A DNA stretch of 64,000 bases. It comes from Kolteria novifilia (GTDB taxonomy: Bacteria > Planctomycetota > Planctomycetia > Kolteriales > Kolteriaceae). Positions 55,351 through 64,000 of this stretch are shown in pieces. How positions within the stretch are numbered: the stretch's first letter is position 1; the number at the start of each line of letters is the position of its first letter. The notes beneath the pieces are model-generated. The model saw nothing but the letters and a program-made list of their open reading frames with translations, ran no database searches and had not been told where the DNA came from. Where the stretch lies: positions 248,001 through 312,000 of the forward strand of contig CP036279.1 of NCBI GenBank assembly GCA_007748055.1. Reading direction: 5' to 3'. The position numbers and the translations under genes are program-made.

Positions 55351-55723
55351 TGCTGCGTCAATCGCTAGATTTCGGGTTGTGAACCCACGATCACTTCTCA
55401 CTGGCTGACCAGCGACCAGTGCCACCCGAACTCTTGGATCTCGCAAAGCGATCGTCGGCCCCCATGCCTCTGGCGCACATCGCGTCCCCGCGATCACTCT
55501 GTGAGCGTCCCAAACATCCCTGACGCAAAGTCTGCTTGCTTTGCCGCAAAAACGGAATGTTTGCGGAACCGACACACCGGAAGATAATCGCATTGGGGTA
55601 CAGGGATCGGACCGAACACGTCGCTCTTCCGCGACGACGCGCACTTGGCAGCCTTCACGCTCGTGAACGCCATCGGTCCGCGGCATCAACGCCAAGCAAG
55701 TCACCATTGCAGGGGAACACATC
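55351..55723. other. Intergenic region upstream of the DUF1559 operon
   Basis: These 373 bases hold no supportable gene. The segment TTTGCCGCAAAAACGGAATGTTTGCGG (about 55539-55565) is an imperfect inverted repeat (CCGCAAA/TTTGCGG) that may be a terminator for the PfpI gene or an operator. The Shine-Dalgarno AGGGGAA for the next gene is at its end. Confidence 0.45.
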
Positions 55724-56659
55724 ATGACTCCACGGCGCCGTGCCTTTACGCTGGTCGAACTTCTCGTCGTGATCGCCATCATCGGCGTCCTGGTGGGGCT
55801 TCTTCTGCCCGCGGTTCAACAAGCGAGGGAAGGGGCCCGGCGGACCCAGTGCAAGAACCAACTCAAGCAACTCGGCCTCGCGATCCTCGACTACCATTCC
55901 TCGCACGGCCTTTTTCCCATCGGCGCCGGCAACACCGGAAGGCAATGCCCCAATGGCGCCAGTGGTGGTGGCTTGACCGGTGGACAGTTCACCTCCGGCC
56001 GCGCCGGCTGGTCGGTCTTGATCCTGCCCCAGCTCGATCAGATCGCCCGCTACGATGAGTTCAACTTCGAAGAACCCTTCATGGGTCTCTTCTGCTGCGG
56101 CTACCCGACCACCGGGGTCAACGTTCCCTACCAACAGGAGCCACTCCCGCTCTTTCTTTGCCCCTCGAAAGCCCACCAGGGAGCGGAATCCTACACGACC
56201 GACTACTCCGCCGTCATGGGGGGCGGCACCGATAGCGACGTCCAGTGCCACGGCACGCCCGGTCCGAGGAACTACTTCAACAACGGGATCTTCTACGCCA
56301 ACTCCTCGACCAAGATCGGCGATGTCGCCGACGGCACCACCAAGACCTTCATGCTCGCGGAGAACATCTTCCTCAATCACAGCACCTCGGACGCCTGGTC
56401 CTGGGCCTCGACCGCTCGTCCCGGCGGCACCTATTCCACGATCGGACCGATCACCGCCGCCGTCAGCTCCATCAACGTCAAGGACACGACCCTCAACAGT
56501 GTCTCGATGTCGCAGCGGACGTTCGCCAGCGCACACCCCGGCGGCGCCCACGCCGTCATGGCCGATGGATCGGTTCACTTTCTCAACGAGAACTTGAACC
56601 TAAACGTCTTCCGATCCCTAGGCATCAAGAACGACGATCTGCCGCTCGGCGGCCTGTAA
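55724..56659 (+). CDS. DUF1559 prepilin-like protein
   Basis: A 311-residue protein with the planctomycete type IV-prepilin-like plan: a short basic leader RRRA, then FTLVELLVVIAIIGVLVGLLLPAVQ (the conserved Glu at +5 is present; the residue before the cleavage site is Ala rather than the usual Gly), a long helix and the DUF1559 beta domain. The C-terminal SAHPGGAHAVMADGSVHFL is the H-X9-DG family signature. Planctomycete genomes encode dozens of such proteins, possibly pseudopilin-like surface or secretion components; function is unproven. The next gene 44 bases downstream is the lipoprotein that often accompanies this family. Confidence 0.95.
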   Translation: MTPRRRAFTLVELLVVIAIIGVLVGLLLPAVQQAREGARRTQCKNQLKQLGLAILDYHSSHGLFPIGAGNTGRQCPNGASGGGLTGGQFTSGRAGWSVLILPQLDQIARYDEFNFEEPFMGLFCCGYPTTGVNVPYQQEPLPLFLCPSKAHQGAESYTTDYSAVMGGGTDSDVQCHGTPGPRNYFNNGIFYANSSTKIGDVADGTTKTFMLAENIFLNHSTSDAWSWASTARPGGTYSTIGPITAAVSSINVKDTTLNSVSMSQRTFASAHPGGAHAVMADGSVHFLNENLNLNVFRSLGIKNDDLPLGGL

Positions 56660-56703
56660 CGGCTCCAACTGACAACGGCCCGTCATCACCAAGGGATCAC
56701 GAC

Positions 56704-57141
56704 ATGCCTACCTGGTTTCAATTCTCTCTTTCCCTCGTTTTCGCCTCGTCTCTCTTCCTGATGACCGGTTGCTCGGACGCCGGACCGACGCGCTACCGCG
56801 TCTCGGGTACCGTGACCCATGACGGCAAGCCCGTTCCGAAGGGTGCGATCTACTTCGAGCCCGCCTCGACTTCCGAGATGGTCGCTCCCAGCGGCTTCGC
56901 CAAGATCATCGAGGGGAAGTTTACGACCGAGGCGTCGCGCGGAACGGGGCCCGGCTCCTACCTGGTCCGCATTCGCGGAGGCGACGGGGTGGCGACACCT
57001 CCCGATATGAACGACCCCGCCGGCTCCGAGACTCCCTTCGACATCGGGAAACCGATCTTCGCGGAGTACACGACGACCGTCGAACTCCCCCCGGAGGATT
57101 CCGAGCTGAGCCTGGAAGTACCGAGCGACGTCGACCGCTAG
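56704..57141 (+). CDS. Carboxypeptidase-regulatory-like lipoprotein
   Basis: A 145-residue lipoprotein. The signal ends in LMTGC with Cys23. The mature protein starts YRVSGTVTHDGKPVPKGAIYFEP, a transthyretin-like beta sandwich typical of small planctomycete lipoproteins linked to DUF1559 genes. It keeps the GSYLVRIRG strand and an acidic C-terminus. AAGGGA precedes the ATG at 56704. The upstream open frame in this phase overlaps the DUF1559 gene and is not coding. Role unknown; the pairing suggests assembly with the prepilin-like protein at the envelope. Confidence 0.88.
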   Translation: MPTWFQFSLSLVFASSLFLMTGCSDAGPTRYRVSGTVTHDGKPVPKGAIYFEPASTSEMVAPSGFAKIIEGKFTTEASRGTGPGSYLVRIRGGDGVATPPDMNDPAGSETPFDIGKPIFAEYTTTVELPPEDSELSLEVPSDVDR

Positions 57142-57175
57142 ACAATGGCCACGAATCCCACCGGAGAACCTCCCC

Positions 57176-59071
57176 GTGAACCCAGCCCACCTTCCCCATG
57201 CTCCGAGTATCCGACTTCTTCGCTCGATGCTCGCTGTCGCCGTCGTCATCGGCGCGTTCTTCTCGTCAAGCGCCGCACAAGAGCCACGCTGGCCAAGCCC
57301 CATCGCCAACGAGGTCGTCCCCTACCACACGGGAGGCCTGACCCACGGCCCCATGCTCGGCCGGCCGACGAATGACCAGATGCGCGTCTGGATCCGAACG
57401 GCCGAGCCGACCGCGTTTCGCGTCCTTCACGGCACGAGCCTTCCCCTCGACGCCGAAAGCGCCGCGATCGCGGGGGAGACGACGGAAGGTGCCGACAACA
57501 CGGGTTTCGTCGACCTGGCGCGACTTCGCCCGAACACGCGGTACTTCTATGCCGTGGAGATCGACGGTCAGCTCCCGGACCTGCGGGCCGACTTCTCCGA
57601 CCCATGGCCAAGCTTCCGAACCTTGCCCGATCGCACGAGCTACGCCGATGAGGCGAACAACCCGAAGGGCCTCTTCAACATTTGCTTCTCGGTCGGCTGC
57701 TGCGCCTCCCAGGACCCTACCCGCAGCGGCGGACACTACGCGAGCCCACCATCGTTCAAGACGCTTCTCGATCGCCACGGGGACGAGGTCATGTTCCACC
57801 TCATGAACGGCGACACCATCTATGAGGAGATGCGCGACGGCACACTCGACGGCGTTCGGGACAACTACAAACTCTATCTTTCCCGGGGACGTTCCTTCGC
57901 CAACCTCCTGCGACGCATCCCCAGCCTCTTTCTCTACGACGATCATGAGATCGGATGGGACATTCACGGCGCCGGCGAAGTGGGGCTGCGCGACGGCCGT
58001 CACTTGATTCGGGACATCGGCTTGCGGGCCTGGTCCGAGTACTGCGGTTGGGCCGACTACGCCTCACCGAGACAGACGCCGATTCGCTTCGGTGAGGCGC
58101 GACTCACCAAGGGAAGCGACCTGCTCGTCGACGAGGACGCCGACTTCCGCGACCTCGACTCAAGACAGGTGAGCACGATTCATCTCGGGCCCTGGACGAC
58201 CGGCGGCCAGGCTCCCCCGCGGAAACGTCCCCATGCCGGGGTCTACGATCTCGTCGAGGTTGTCGATCAACACCGATTGCGGGTTCGTCCCGCCTTCAAG
58301 ACTGACGGGACGATCGACTACAGCATCGGGACGCATCATTGGTTCGATTGGAAAGTCGGCAACTGCCACTACTTCGCCCTCGATTCCCGCGGCGAGCGAT
58401 CCCGGCCAAACGGCAAGGACACGCGCGATCCGAGTCGCTACGTTCTCGGCGACGAACAGCTCGAATGGCTCACCAAGGGAGTGGCGTCGACCGACGCCGA
58501 CTTCATCTTCATCATTTCGCCCGATCCCTGGATGGTCTACCATACCGGGGCGCACGTCGGGGGGAGCCTCACCCCCAAAGGGGACGGCTACGCCTCCTTC
58601 GTCCACGAACGTGACCGGCTTCTCGATCACTTCGACCAAGTCGACAAACCGATCCTCATCTTCACCGGCGATGTTCACAACTCGCTCGCGGTGCAGATCA
58701 GCGACAACGTTTGGGAGTTCATGTGCGGCCCGATGGCTTCGACCGCCCACCCTCGCAACACGGCGGGCGATCCGCCGTTGGGTGGCTGGTGGGAGAGCCA
58801 AGGACGGCACGTCAAAGTCAAGTGGATCGCGGGCTTCCCGAACAACATGCCCTATCAACGGCTTCGCAACACCTACTACACCGTCGTCCAAGTCAACAAC
58901 ATCATGACGTCGGGACGTCCGCAGGGGACGGGACACCAGTACACCGCCTACCAGCATCCGCAGGTCGTCGTCCGCTTCCACGACGGCTATACGGGGAACC
59001 TTCACTACGCGGAAGCGATCTCTCCGCTCGATCTCGTCGACCGCAAGGACAACACGGTGACATCGAAGTAG
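57176..59071 (+). CDS. phoD: PhoD-like alkaline phosphatase/phosphodiesterase
   Basis: A 631-residue exported metallophosphatase. Signal peptide about 1-35 (LAVAVVIGAFF core, SSA-AQ cleavage). A fibronectin-like N-terminal domain (about 50-150: GGLTHGPMLGRPTNDQMRVWIRTAEP, LRPNTRYFYAVEIDG) precedes the PhoD catalytic domain. Metal-site motifs are CFSVGCCASQ, MNGDTIYEEMRD, FLYDDHEIGWDIHG, ALDSRGERSR and FTGDVHNS. Translation starts at GTG 57176 with GGAGA about 10 bases upstream, 34 bases after the lipoprotein stop, so it may share that transcript. Expected to release phosphate from esters outside the cell; Tat export is usual for PhoD but the signal here looks Sec-type. Confidence 0.9.
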   Translation: MNPAHLPHAPSIRLLRSMLAVAVVIGAFFSSSAAQEPRWPSPIANEVVPYHTGGLTHGPMLGRPTNDQMRVWIRTAEPTAFRVLHGTSLPLDAESAAIAGETTEGADNTGFVDLARLRPNTRYFYAVEIDGQLPDLRADFSDPWPSFRTLPDRTSYADEANNPKGLFNICFSVGCCASQDPTRSGGHYASPPSFKTLLDRHGDEVMFHLMNGDTIYEEMRDGTLDGVRDNYKLYLSRGRSFANLLRRIPSLFLYDDHEIGWDIHGAGEVGLRDGRHLIRDIGLRAWSEYCGWADYASPRQTPIRFGEARLTKGSDLLVDEDADFRDLDSRQVSTIHLGPWTTGGQAPPRKRPHAGVYDLVEVVDQHRLRVRPAFKTDGTIDYSIGTHHWFDWKVGNCHYFALDSRGERSRPNGKDTRDPSRYVLGDEQLEWLTKGVASTDADFIFIISPDPWMVYHTGAHVGGSLTPKGDGYASFVHERDRLLDHFDQVDKPILIFTGDVHNSLAVQISDNVWEFMCGPMASTAHPRNTAGDPPLGGWWESQGRHVKVKWIAGFPNNMPYQRLRNTYYTVVQVNNIMTSGRPQGTGHQYTAYQHPQVVVRFHDGYTGNLHYAEAISPLDLVDRKDNTVTSK

Positions 59072-59079
59072 GGACGTGA

Positions 59080-60087
59080 TCAGCGTTGTCGGCGCAGTGC
59101 CTCGAGAGGAATCCCGAGCTTCGCCAGCGTCGGCTCGATCTCCGCGAGAAAGCGACGTGCATCTTGCGGGTAGCCGGCCGTCGGCTTGAGAGCGGGCGAC
59201 TGCTCGCGCCAGAACTCGTTGAAAGACTCCATCGCCCGCTCGCGCAGGTACTTCGCGATCATCGACGCCAGCGCGACCGGGAGACTGGCGCCGTCGGCCT
59301 TCACGCGAAAGACGACGTCGACCGCGCGACCCTCGTGCATGAAGCGGTAGTGACTTCGCGAGGGGCCCTCTTCAAGCGTCGTGGGAAAGACCTCACCGGC
59401 CACTCGTTCGAGCAGCTCACGGTAGTATCGTCTTCCCCCGAGTCGGTCGACCGTGACCATCATGCCCACCCCCTCGTGAGGCAGCTCTAGCGCCCAAGCG
59501 AGAAGACTCTCCACCAACTCCAGGTTGAGATCGGCCTTCGTCGGCAGTCGCTCCAGCGAACGGTTGAAGTCCGGGGGAAAGAGAACCCTCGCCCGAGCGT
59601 CGACGTACGCGACCTCCCTCGGCGCCAGAGTCGTGCTCAGACGAGCGACATCCGCGTCATCGATCAACGGGGAACCGGTCGCATGACCCTCGACGTGCTC
59701 GGACCGGTACCAATGTTCCGCGTCGAGCGAGTCGATCGCCTCGGGAGCGAGGCTGGCCAAGAGCTCACGTAGACCGCCACGCGGTTGGTCCGAGTTCGCG
59801 AGTCCGAGGAAGGAGTGAACCGTTCGCGCGAGGGCCTGGCGACCGCCGGGACGAGTCAGGATCCGCTTGGAATCGTCGACGAGTAGGTGGCCCTCTTTCG
59901 TCGGCTTGCGCGAGAGGCCCTCGGCGAGAAGGGACCACCAGTCGTCGCCAAGCGTCCGCTCGGGAGCGCGAAAGGCGGTGGCCGCGACGCAGAGCGGCCC
60001 CAAGGTCGGCCCATAGCCCGCCTCGTCGATGCCGACGACGAGACTCGAACTAGTTGGCTTGCTGGACTGGGTCTGGTCGCCGATCAC
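59080..60087 (-). CDS. Ribonuclease HII-like protein, enlarged
   Basis: A 335-residue protein whose start SSLVVGIDEAGYGPTLGPLCVAATAF is the RNase HII nucleotide-pocket motif (Asp21, Glu22; canonical form GIDEAGRGP). Further RNase H-fold acids appear in GMMVTVDRLGG (Asp) and the C-terminal ASMIAKYLRERAMESFNEFW, which mirrors the ASIIAKxxRDR helix. It is about 100 residues longer than ordinary RNase HII because of an insertion (about 45-165), and the Arg of DEAGRG is Tyr here. Initiation at GTG 60087 overlaps the upstream gene by 38 bases. It would cleave RNA in RNA-DNA hybrids if active, but the substitutions make this uncertain. Confidence 0.72.
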   Translation of the reverse strand: MIGDQTQSSKPTSSSLVVGIDEAGYGPTLGPLCVAATAFRAPERTLGDDWWSLLAEGLSRKPTKEGHLLVDDSKRILTRPGGRQALARTVHSFLGLANSDQPRGGLRELLASLAPEAIDSLDAEHWYRSEHVEGHATGSPLIDDADVARLSTTLAPREVAYVDARARVLFPPDFNRSLERLPTKADLNLELVESLLAWALELPHEGVGMMVTVDRLGGRRYYRELLERVAGEVFPTTLEEGPSRSHYRFMHEGRAVDVVFRVKADGASLPVALASMIAKYLRERAMESFNEFWREQSPALKPTAGYPQDARRFLAEIEPTLAKLGIPLEALRRQR

Positions 60088-63000
60088 GTTGAATGAACTT
60101 CATCAGGGTGAAGCCGTCGGAGCGCCCCTCCGCGGACGCGGGTTGGCTGACGGCGAGTATTTTCTGGCCCGGAACGATGCGTTGCACGTTAAAGGCCCAC
60201 CATTGGTGGGTCAAGCCGGTATCGTGCGTAAGCTCGGTGATCGGAATCGCCGTCTCAAGACTCCAGTATCCCTGGCCGCTCGCCGTCGCGACGAACCAGC
60301 GTGGATTCCAGGACGGCTGTCCCCAGCACTCATCGCGAACCTGCCCCTCGTGATTGACGCTGAGCCGGTACCACGTCGAGTAGTCCCGGTCGAGATCCAC
60401 GAGGAACTCGATCCGGTCGGAGTGGGCGATGTTGGCATCGTGGCCTCGTCGTGGCGTCGCTTCCATCCCCGGACGCGCGGCGGGTTGACCCGCGATGGCA
60501 CCGAGGTAGAAGAATTCATCGTCGTGGCAGAAGCGAACGGTTGTCCGGAAGATTTCGCCGGTCATCTCGTCTTCGCAACCGAGCACGAGTTCCTTGGTGT
60601 GCCGCCAGCACTCGTCGTCGAGTTGGCCATCGAGGTAGGGACGCTTCGGCGCGTGAACGCTACGGCCGGTCGGCCGCGGGCAGCGCCGGGCCTGGTCGAA
60701 GAGCCAGCGTTCCATGTTGATGACATCCTTCCAGCGGCTGGCGGGGTCGGCGTCGAGGATGACGCGAAAGTGACCCTCGCGCGTCTCGAGCTGTCCGATC
60801 TTGCGGTGGGCGGCCGCGAGACAGAGCTGAATCTGGGGATCGGACCAAAGGTGACGCGAGGATCCCTGTAGATGCTGGCCGTAGGCGACCGCCTGGATGT
60901 TGGCTCGCTGGGTGCGGCCGCGTTCGTGAAGCAGCTGCACGCCGCTACTTCCCACGGTTGTCGTCTTTCCGGTCGACTCGTTGCGGGTATACTTCGCGCG
61001 AGCGGTTCCCAACAGGGTCGGATCCTCGGCCTGACGCTGCGCCTCGATACTGGTCCAGTAGGCCATCAACCAACGGGACGCTTGCAGGGCGAGCGGGTGC
61101 TCGGGGAAGCGTTCCACGAGGTACTGGAAGGTCTGCGTCGCGAGATCCCATCGACCCGAACGCAAATACCGCATTCCGGTCTCATGCAAGACGCTGCCGG
61201 CCCTGCTGGGAGGCAGATCGCGCGTCATCGTCCCCAGGTGGGCGAGCGTCGCGTCGGACTGGTTGCCGATCTTCAGCCGCTGCACCGCCGCGACGACTTC
61301 GCGCATCGTCTCCTGTGATCCATCCGTCGCGATCGCCTCCTCCGCGACCGGCGCGACATCGCGGCGCGCCTCGGTTCCCGGTTGGAGTTGGAGGCTGCCC
61401 ATCAGGGTGACGCGGCCGACGCTCCGTTCGCCATCGGACGCGAGCAGCCCGAAACGAGCCTCGCGCTCGGTCGAGTGAAACTCGGGCCAGAGAGTGGGCA
61501 TCGCTTCGTTGGCGGCCTCGAGATAGGACTTGCCCAGACGGGCACCAAGTTCCTTCGACGCCAGCCGGTCGATCACGATCGTCTTGCCCTTGGCCGGCTC
61601 ACCACCTTCTGCCTGCGGAGCCTCCAGCGAGGGAACGTGCGCGAACAATCGTTTGGCCTGATGCGGACGAAGCTGCAGGAAAGCCAATTGTTCCGGAAAG
61701 ACGCGCGGGTCGGCGGCCCGTCGGAAACAACGTCGAACCCCGAGCGCCACGAGCGCCGAGGCCATCGGATTGTGGGTGCCGGGGACGATGTCGTCGGTGA
61801 TGACGATCTCGGGACGCCAAAGCCGCAGCGCGAGAATCAGCTCTCGCTCGATCTCTTCGCCTGCCTTGCCTTCGTGAAGCCGGTTCCACTCCGCGATCAG
61901 CGCGTTGGGTGGATCGTTGACGCGCGAAGGGTCGAGCGGGAAGCGATTGGAGTGCTCCGCGACCGTTCCCCCGACCTGACGTAGGGCATCATTCACGCGC
62001 CGCGACGCCGCCAAGCCGCCGGGACTTCCCAGTGATCGCTCGGGAACGGTGAGCTCGAAGGCGACTTGGCGATAGCCCTCCTCGGCGCCGAGCCGAGCGG
62101 CGACGCTCAACGGAATATCACGCCCTTGGCGATTGATCCAAAGGACCGCGGCGCGACTTCCCCCTTCGCGCTGTGCCGTCCACTGTTTCCCCCCATCCTT
62201 GGTGGCGAGGATCGTGCCCATCGCGCCGACAGCCCAACCGTGGGACTCGTCGACGAAACAGAGATCCTCCAACGGCATGGGGGAACCGGTCGGGAGGATC
62301 TCCCATGTCCTACCTTTGTTCGGGGAGTGAAGCACGAGCGATCCTGGGCGACCCGCGATCCACACGTGATCCCCCACGGCGCTGACCGAGTGGAGATTCC
62401 AACTCTCGCGCACCTCGCGTGGGATCGGCGTTTCCGCCCGGGCCCACGTCACGCCTTCATCGCTGGAGGAGAAGATTTGGCAGCGATCGCCGACGGCCCA
62501 GATGGTTCCGTTGGCTTCGGCGATGTCGTGGACGGTGCTGTTGGGGCTCCAGTCGCAGGGCGCCGGAATCAACTGTCCATCGCGCAGCACCGCGAAGGAG
62601 CCGTGAATGCCACCGAGGACGCCGAAGCTGGCGTCGCGAAACCAGGAGGCCTTCCATCCCGGCCACTGTCCTCCCAGCACCGCATTCCAGTTCTTGCCGG
62701 CATCGTCGGTGACGAAGACGCCGCAGGGATGTTGTTCGGTGGTTTCGCCGACGATGCAGCCGAGGCGTTTGTCGAAGAAGAGGACCGACTGAATCCCGGA
62801 GAAGTACTGTTTAGCGACCTTGCTCCAGGTCTTGCCTCCGTCACGGGTCCAGTAGACCTCGCCCTGGCTCCCCTTCAGAAAAGGAGAACTCTTCCGAGCG
62901 GCGACCCAGCCAAGGTGGCGATCGCGCATGGTGATGCCGGAAAGTGTCAGTTTCGTGTCAGCCGGTTGGCGTTCCCAGACCTCGCCTCCATCGAGCGTAT

Positions 63001-63166
63001 GCCAGATCGTCCCTTCGTCACCGACCGCCCATCCCTCGTGTTGATCGACGAAGACGACGCCCCGCAGGGTCGCGTCCTCGTGTTCCTGGGCGTGAAGCGG
63101 GATCGCCGGGAGAAAGCCGAGAGTCAACCCGAGCAGGAATGGGCGCCAAGGAAAACGATGACTCAT
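60050..63166 (-). CDS. Secreted YCF48-type propeller fused to a middle domain and CBM9-like domain
   Basis: A 1038-residue exported protein. Signal peptide about 1-27 (FLLGLTLGFLPAIPLHA). Residues 28-355 are a YCF48/BNR propeller (repeated GWAVGDEGTIWHTLDGGExWE and GWAVGAMGTILATKDGGKQW). A middle part (about 360-560) has IPLSVAARLGAEEGYRQVAFE and LRLWRPEIVITDDI followed by a nearby His, weakly recalling a PIG-L-type deacetylase. A TPR-like stretch follows (about 690-860: YLRSGRWDLATQTFQYLVERFPEHPLALQA). The last 180 residues (PYLDGQLDDECW, SDRIEFLVDLDRDYSTWYRLSVN) match a CBM9/DOMON-like sandwich. The ATG at 63166 has AGGAGAC upstream. Function unknown; surface polysaccharide binding or remodelling is inferred. 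Confidence 0.75.
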   Translation of the reverse strand: MSHRFPWRPFLLGLTLGFLPAIPLHAQEHEDATLRGVVFVDQHEGWAVGDEGTIWHTLDGGEVWERQPADTKLTLSGITMRDRHLGWVAARKSSPFLKGSQGEVYWTRDGGKTWSKVAKQYFSGIQSVLFFDKRLGCIVGETTEQHPCGVFVTDDAGKNWNAVLGGQWPGWKASWFRDASFGVLGGIHGSFAVLRDGQLIPAPCDWSPNSTVHDIAEANGTIWAVGDRCQIFSSSDEGVTWARAETPIPREVRESWNLHSVSAVGDHVWIAGRPGSLVLHSPNKGRTWEILPTGSPMPLEDLCFVDESHGWAVGAMGTILATKDGGKQWTAQREGGSRAAVLWINRQGRDIPLSVAARLGAEEGYRQVAFELTVPERSLGSPGGLAASRRVNDALRQVGGTVAEHSNRFPLDPSRVNDPPNALIAEWNRLHEGKAGEEIERELILALRLWRPEIVITDDIVPGTHNPMASALVALGVRRCFRRAADPRVFPEQLAFLQLRPHQAKRLFAHVPSLEAPQAEGGEPAKGKTIVIDRLASKELGARLGKSYLEAANEAMPTLWPEFHSTEREARFGLLASDGERSVGRVTLMGSLQLQPGTEARRDVAPVAEEAIATDGSQETMREVVAAVQRLKIGNQSDATLAHLGTMTRDLPPSRAGSVLHETGMRYLRSGRWDLATQTFQYLVERFPEHPLALQASRWLMAYWTSIEAQRQAEDPTLLGTARAKYTRNESTGKTTTVGSSGVQLLHERGRTQRANIQAVAYGQHLQGSSRHLWSDPQIQLCLAAAHRKIGQLETREGHFRVILDADPASRWKDVINMERWLFDQARRCPRPTGRSVHAPKRPYLDGQLDDECWRHTKELVLGCEDEMTGEIFRTTVRFCHDDEFFYLGAIAGQPAARPGMEATPRRGHDANIAHSDRIEFLVDLDRDYSTWYRLSVNHEGQVRDECWGQPSWNPRWFVATASGQGYWSLETAIPITELTHDTGLTHQWWAFNVQRIVPGQKILAVSQPASAEGRSDGFTLMKFIQRDRRPDPVQQAN

Positions 63167-63240
63167 CCGTGAGTCTCCTAACGTCATGGAGCGACTAGTT
63201 CGTAGGTCAGTGGCACCCAAGGAGGCCGCGGGACAAAGCG

Positions 63241-64000
63241 CTACCGCCTCGTCGCATCTTCTTCCGCGTTGGCGATCACGGCATTCGGACGAAACCGGAC
63301 GAGTCGAACCGTCCGATGCTGCATCTTGACGAGACCTTCCCAAGTGCGAAGAACGTCGACCTGGCCGGGATACTGCTCGGACAACAGCTCGAAGCCATCC
63401 TCGCGCACCGGCAAGAGGATCGATTGCTCGGTCCGTTCGAGCGTCCGCTTGAGGTTCTCCCGCGGAACGTAGCCGGGAATCGCGAGCCCCGAATAGTACG
63501 TCAGGCTCGGTTCCACCAGTTGATGAACGACGACCGCTTCGCCCGTCGATTCGTGGACGGCGGCGATCTCCTCGGCGATCGGACGTAGGACGCGTGAGGA
63601 CTCAAAGCCGGGCAACAGAAAGCCCGCGACCAGGAGATAGGCGACCGCCAGCGACGCCGCCAGCGCGTAGACCCCTTGGGGAAACTGATGGCGGTACCAG
63701 TACCGGGCACCAACACCCACACCAACCATCCCCACGAGGGCGGCGATCAGTGCCGCCGGGGTTCCTGAAGAAGGCCGCGCGAACGCGATCGCGACGAGCA
63801 GCATCGCCAGGACACCCACCGTCATCACCGTCAACCTGACCGACCAAACGGCCAAGGTGTCGTCGATCCAGACCCGCTCCCGACGAACCACCCGCGCGAG
63901 ATAGCCCGAGCCGATCAGCGCCAGGGCCGGGTAGGCGGGGGCAAAGTAGTGAACCTGCTTCGACCGGAAGAACTCCAGCAAGATCATCGATCCGAGGATC
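63241..64000 (-). CDS. ArnT/PMT-type membrane glycosyltransferase (5' partial)
   Basis: The C-terminal part of a polytopic membrane protein; the frame is open to the window edge (ILGSMILLEFF before the first internal Met at 63987), so the gene starts outside. SKQVHYFAPAYPALALIGSGYLAR is the conserved 'K-x-x-Y-x-x-P-x-Y-P-A' region at the end of the catalytic part of ArnT-like dolichyl-phosphate-type glycosyltransferases. Several hydrophobic segments follow, then a soluble C-terminal domain (about 130-248, ending ANAEEDATRR). It would transfer a sugar from a polyprenyl-phosphate carrier to a lipid or protein at the outer face of the inner membrane. The gap to the next gene is 74 bases. Confidence 0.75.
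   Translation of the reverse strand, partial: ILGSMILLEFFRSKQVHYFAPAYPALALIGSGYLARVVRRERVWIDDTLAVWSVRLTVMTVGVLAMLLVAIAFARPSSGTPAALIAALVGMVGVGVGARYWYRHQFPQGVYALAASLAVAYLLVAGFLLPGFESSRVLRPIAEEIAAVHESTGEAVVVHQLVEPSLTYYSGLAIPGYVPRENLKRTLERTEQSILLPVREDGFELLSEQYPGQVDVLRTWEGLVKMQHRTVRLVRFRPNAVIANAEEDATRR

Noticed and set aside
62066-63172. 368-codon open frame opposite the YCF48 fusion
   Set aside because: Antisense to a gene with a clear signal peptide and propeller repeats; composition is typical of a shadow.

Overview
The window is GC-rich, densely coding chromosomal DNA of a planctomycete (Planctomycetota). The phylum call rests on several lineage-typical families seen together: a planctomycete cytochrome/DUF1549/DUF1553 protein paired with a DUF1501 protein (34905-38796), a DUF1559 prepilin-like protein followed by a small carbohydrate-fold lipoprotein (55724-57141), and a secreted-protein N-terminus with a 'LERLEERAVPA' motif (33666). 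No rRNA, tRNA, CRISPR array or phage genes were seen. Two compatible-solute systems (N-acetylglutaminylglutamine amide and sucrose) point to a saline or desiccation-prone habitat; that is inference.

Layout. 1-5813 (+): a partial DapA-family lyase, a DinB-like protein, a secreted CxxCH protein, an OPT transporter and a formamidase-family protein. 5941-10757 (+): the three-gene NAGGN osmoprotectant cluster (asnO, ngg, M42 peptidase). 10803-27819 (-): converging on it, a PUFA-synthase-like secondary lipid locus transcribed as PPTase, pfaD-like ER, pfaA-like (KS-AT-5xACP-KR-DH) and pfaC-like (KS-CLF-AT-DH-DH). 28084-30651 (-): a coiled-coil lipoprotein, a DUF1328 membrane peptide and an SGNH hydrolase. 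30828-33666: a mobile-element graveyard holding an internally deleted IS66-type transposase, IS66 tnpA and a tnpB stub, a frameshifted toxin-like fragment and a truncated surface protein gene. 34141-38796 (+): an IclR regulator overlapping the DUF1549/DUF1553 gene, then DUF1501. 38832-45696 (-): a sucrose operon of SPS-SPP, amylosucrase and an unusual HAD-phosphatase/TreZ-like fusion. 46111-54405 (-): a MoxR-vWA-beta-propeller ('bpX') ternary system of five genes with a 36-bp minisatellite inside it. 54697-59071 (+): a PfpI-family protein, the DUF1559 protein, the lipoprotein and a PhoD-like phosphatase. 59080-64000 (-): an RNase HII-like protein, a large YCF48-propeller fusion and a partial ArnT/PMT-type glycosyltransferase.

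How the genes work together. Within the lipid locus the PPTase should activate the five ACPs of the PfaA-like protein, which would work with the PfaC-like condensing and dehydratase domains and the PfaD-like reductase. In the sucrose operon SPS-SPP makes sucrose, amylosucrase can turn it into alpha-glucan, and the HAD/TreZ-like fusion has one domain suited to each end of that route. The bpX genes overlap or abut and look like one chaperone-like or conflict-related machine. The most unusual items are the HAD-TreZ fusion, the near-identical ACP repeats with alternating linkers, the bpX operon with its repeat array, and the toxin remnant between insertion sequences.
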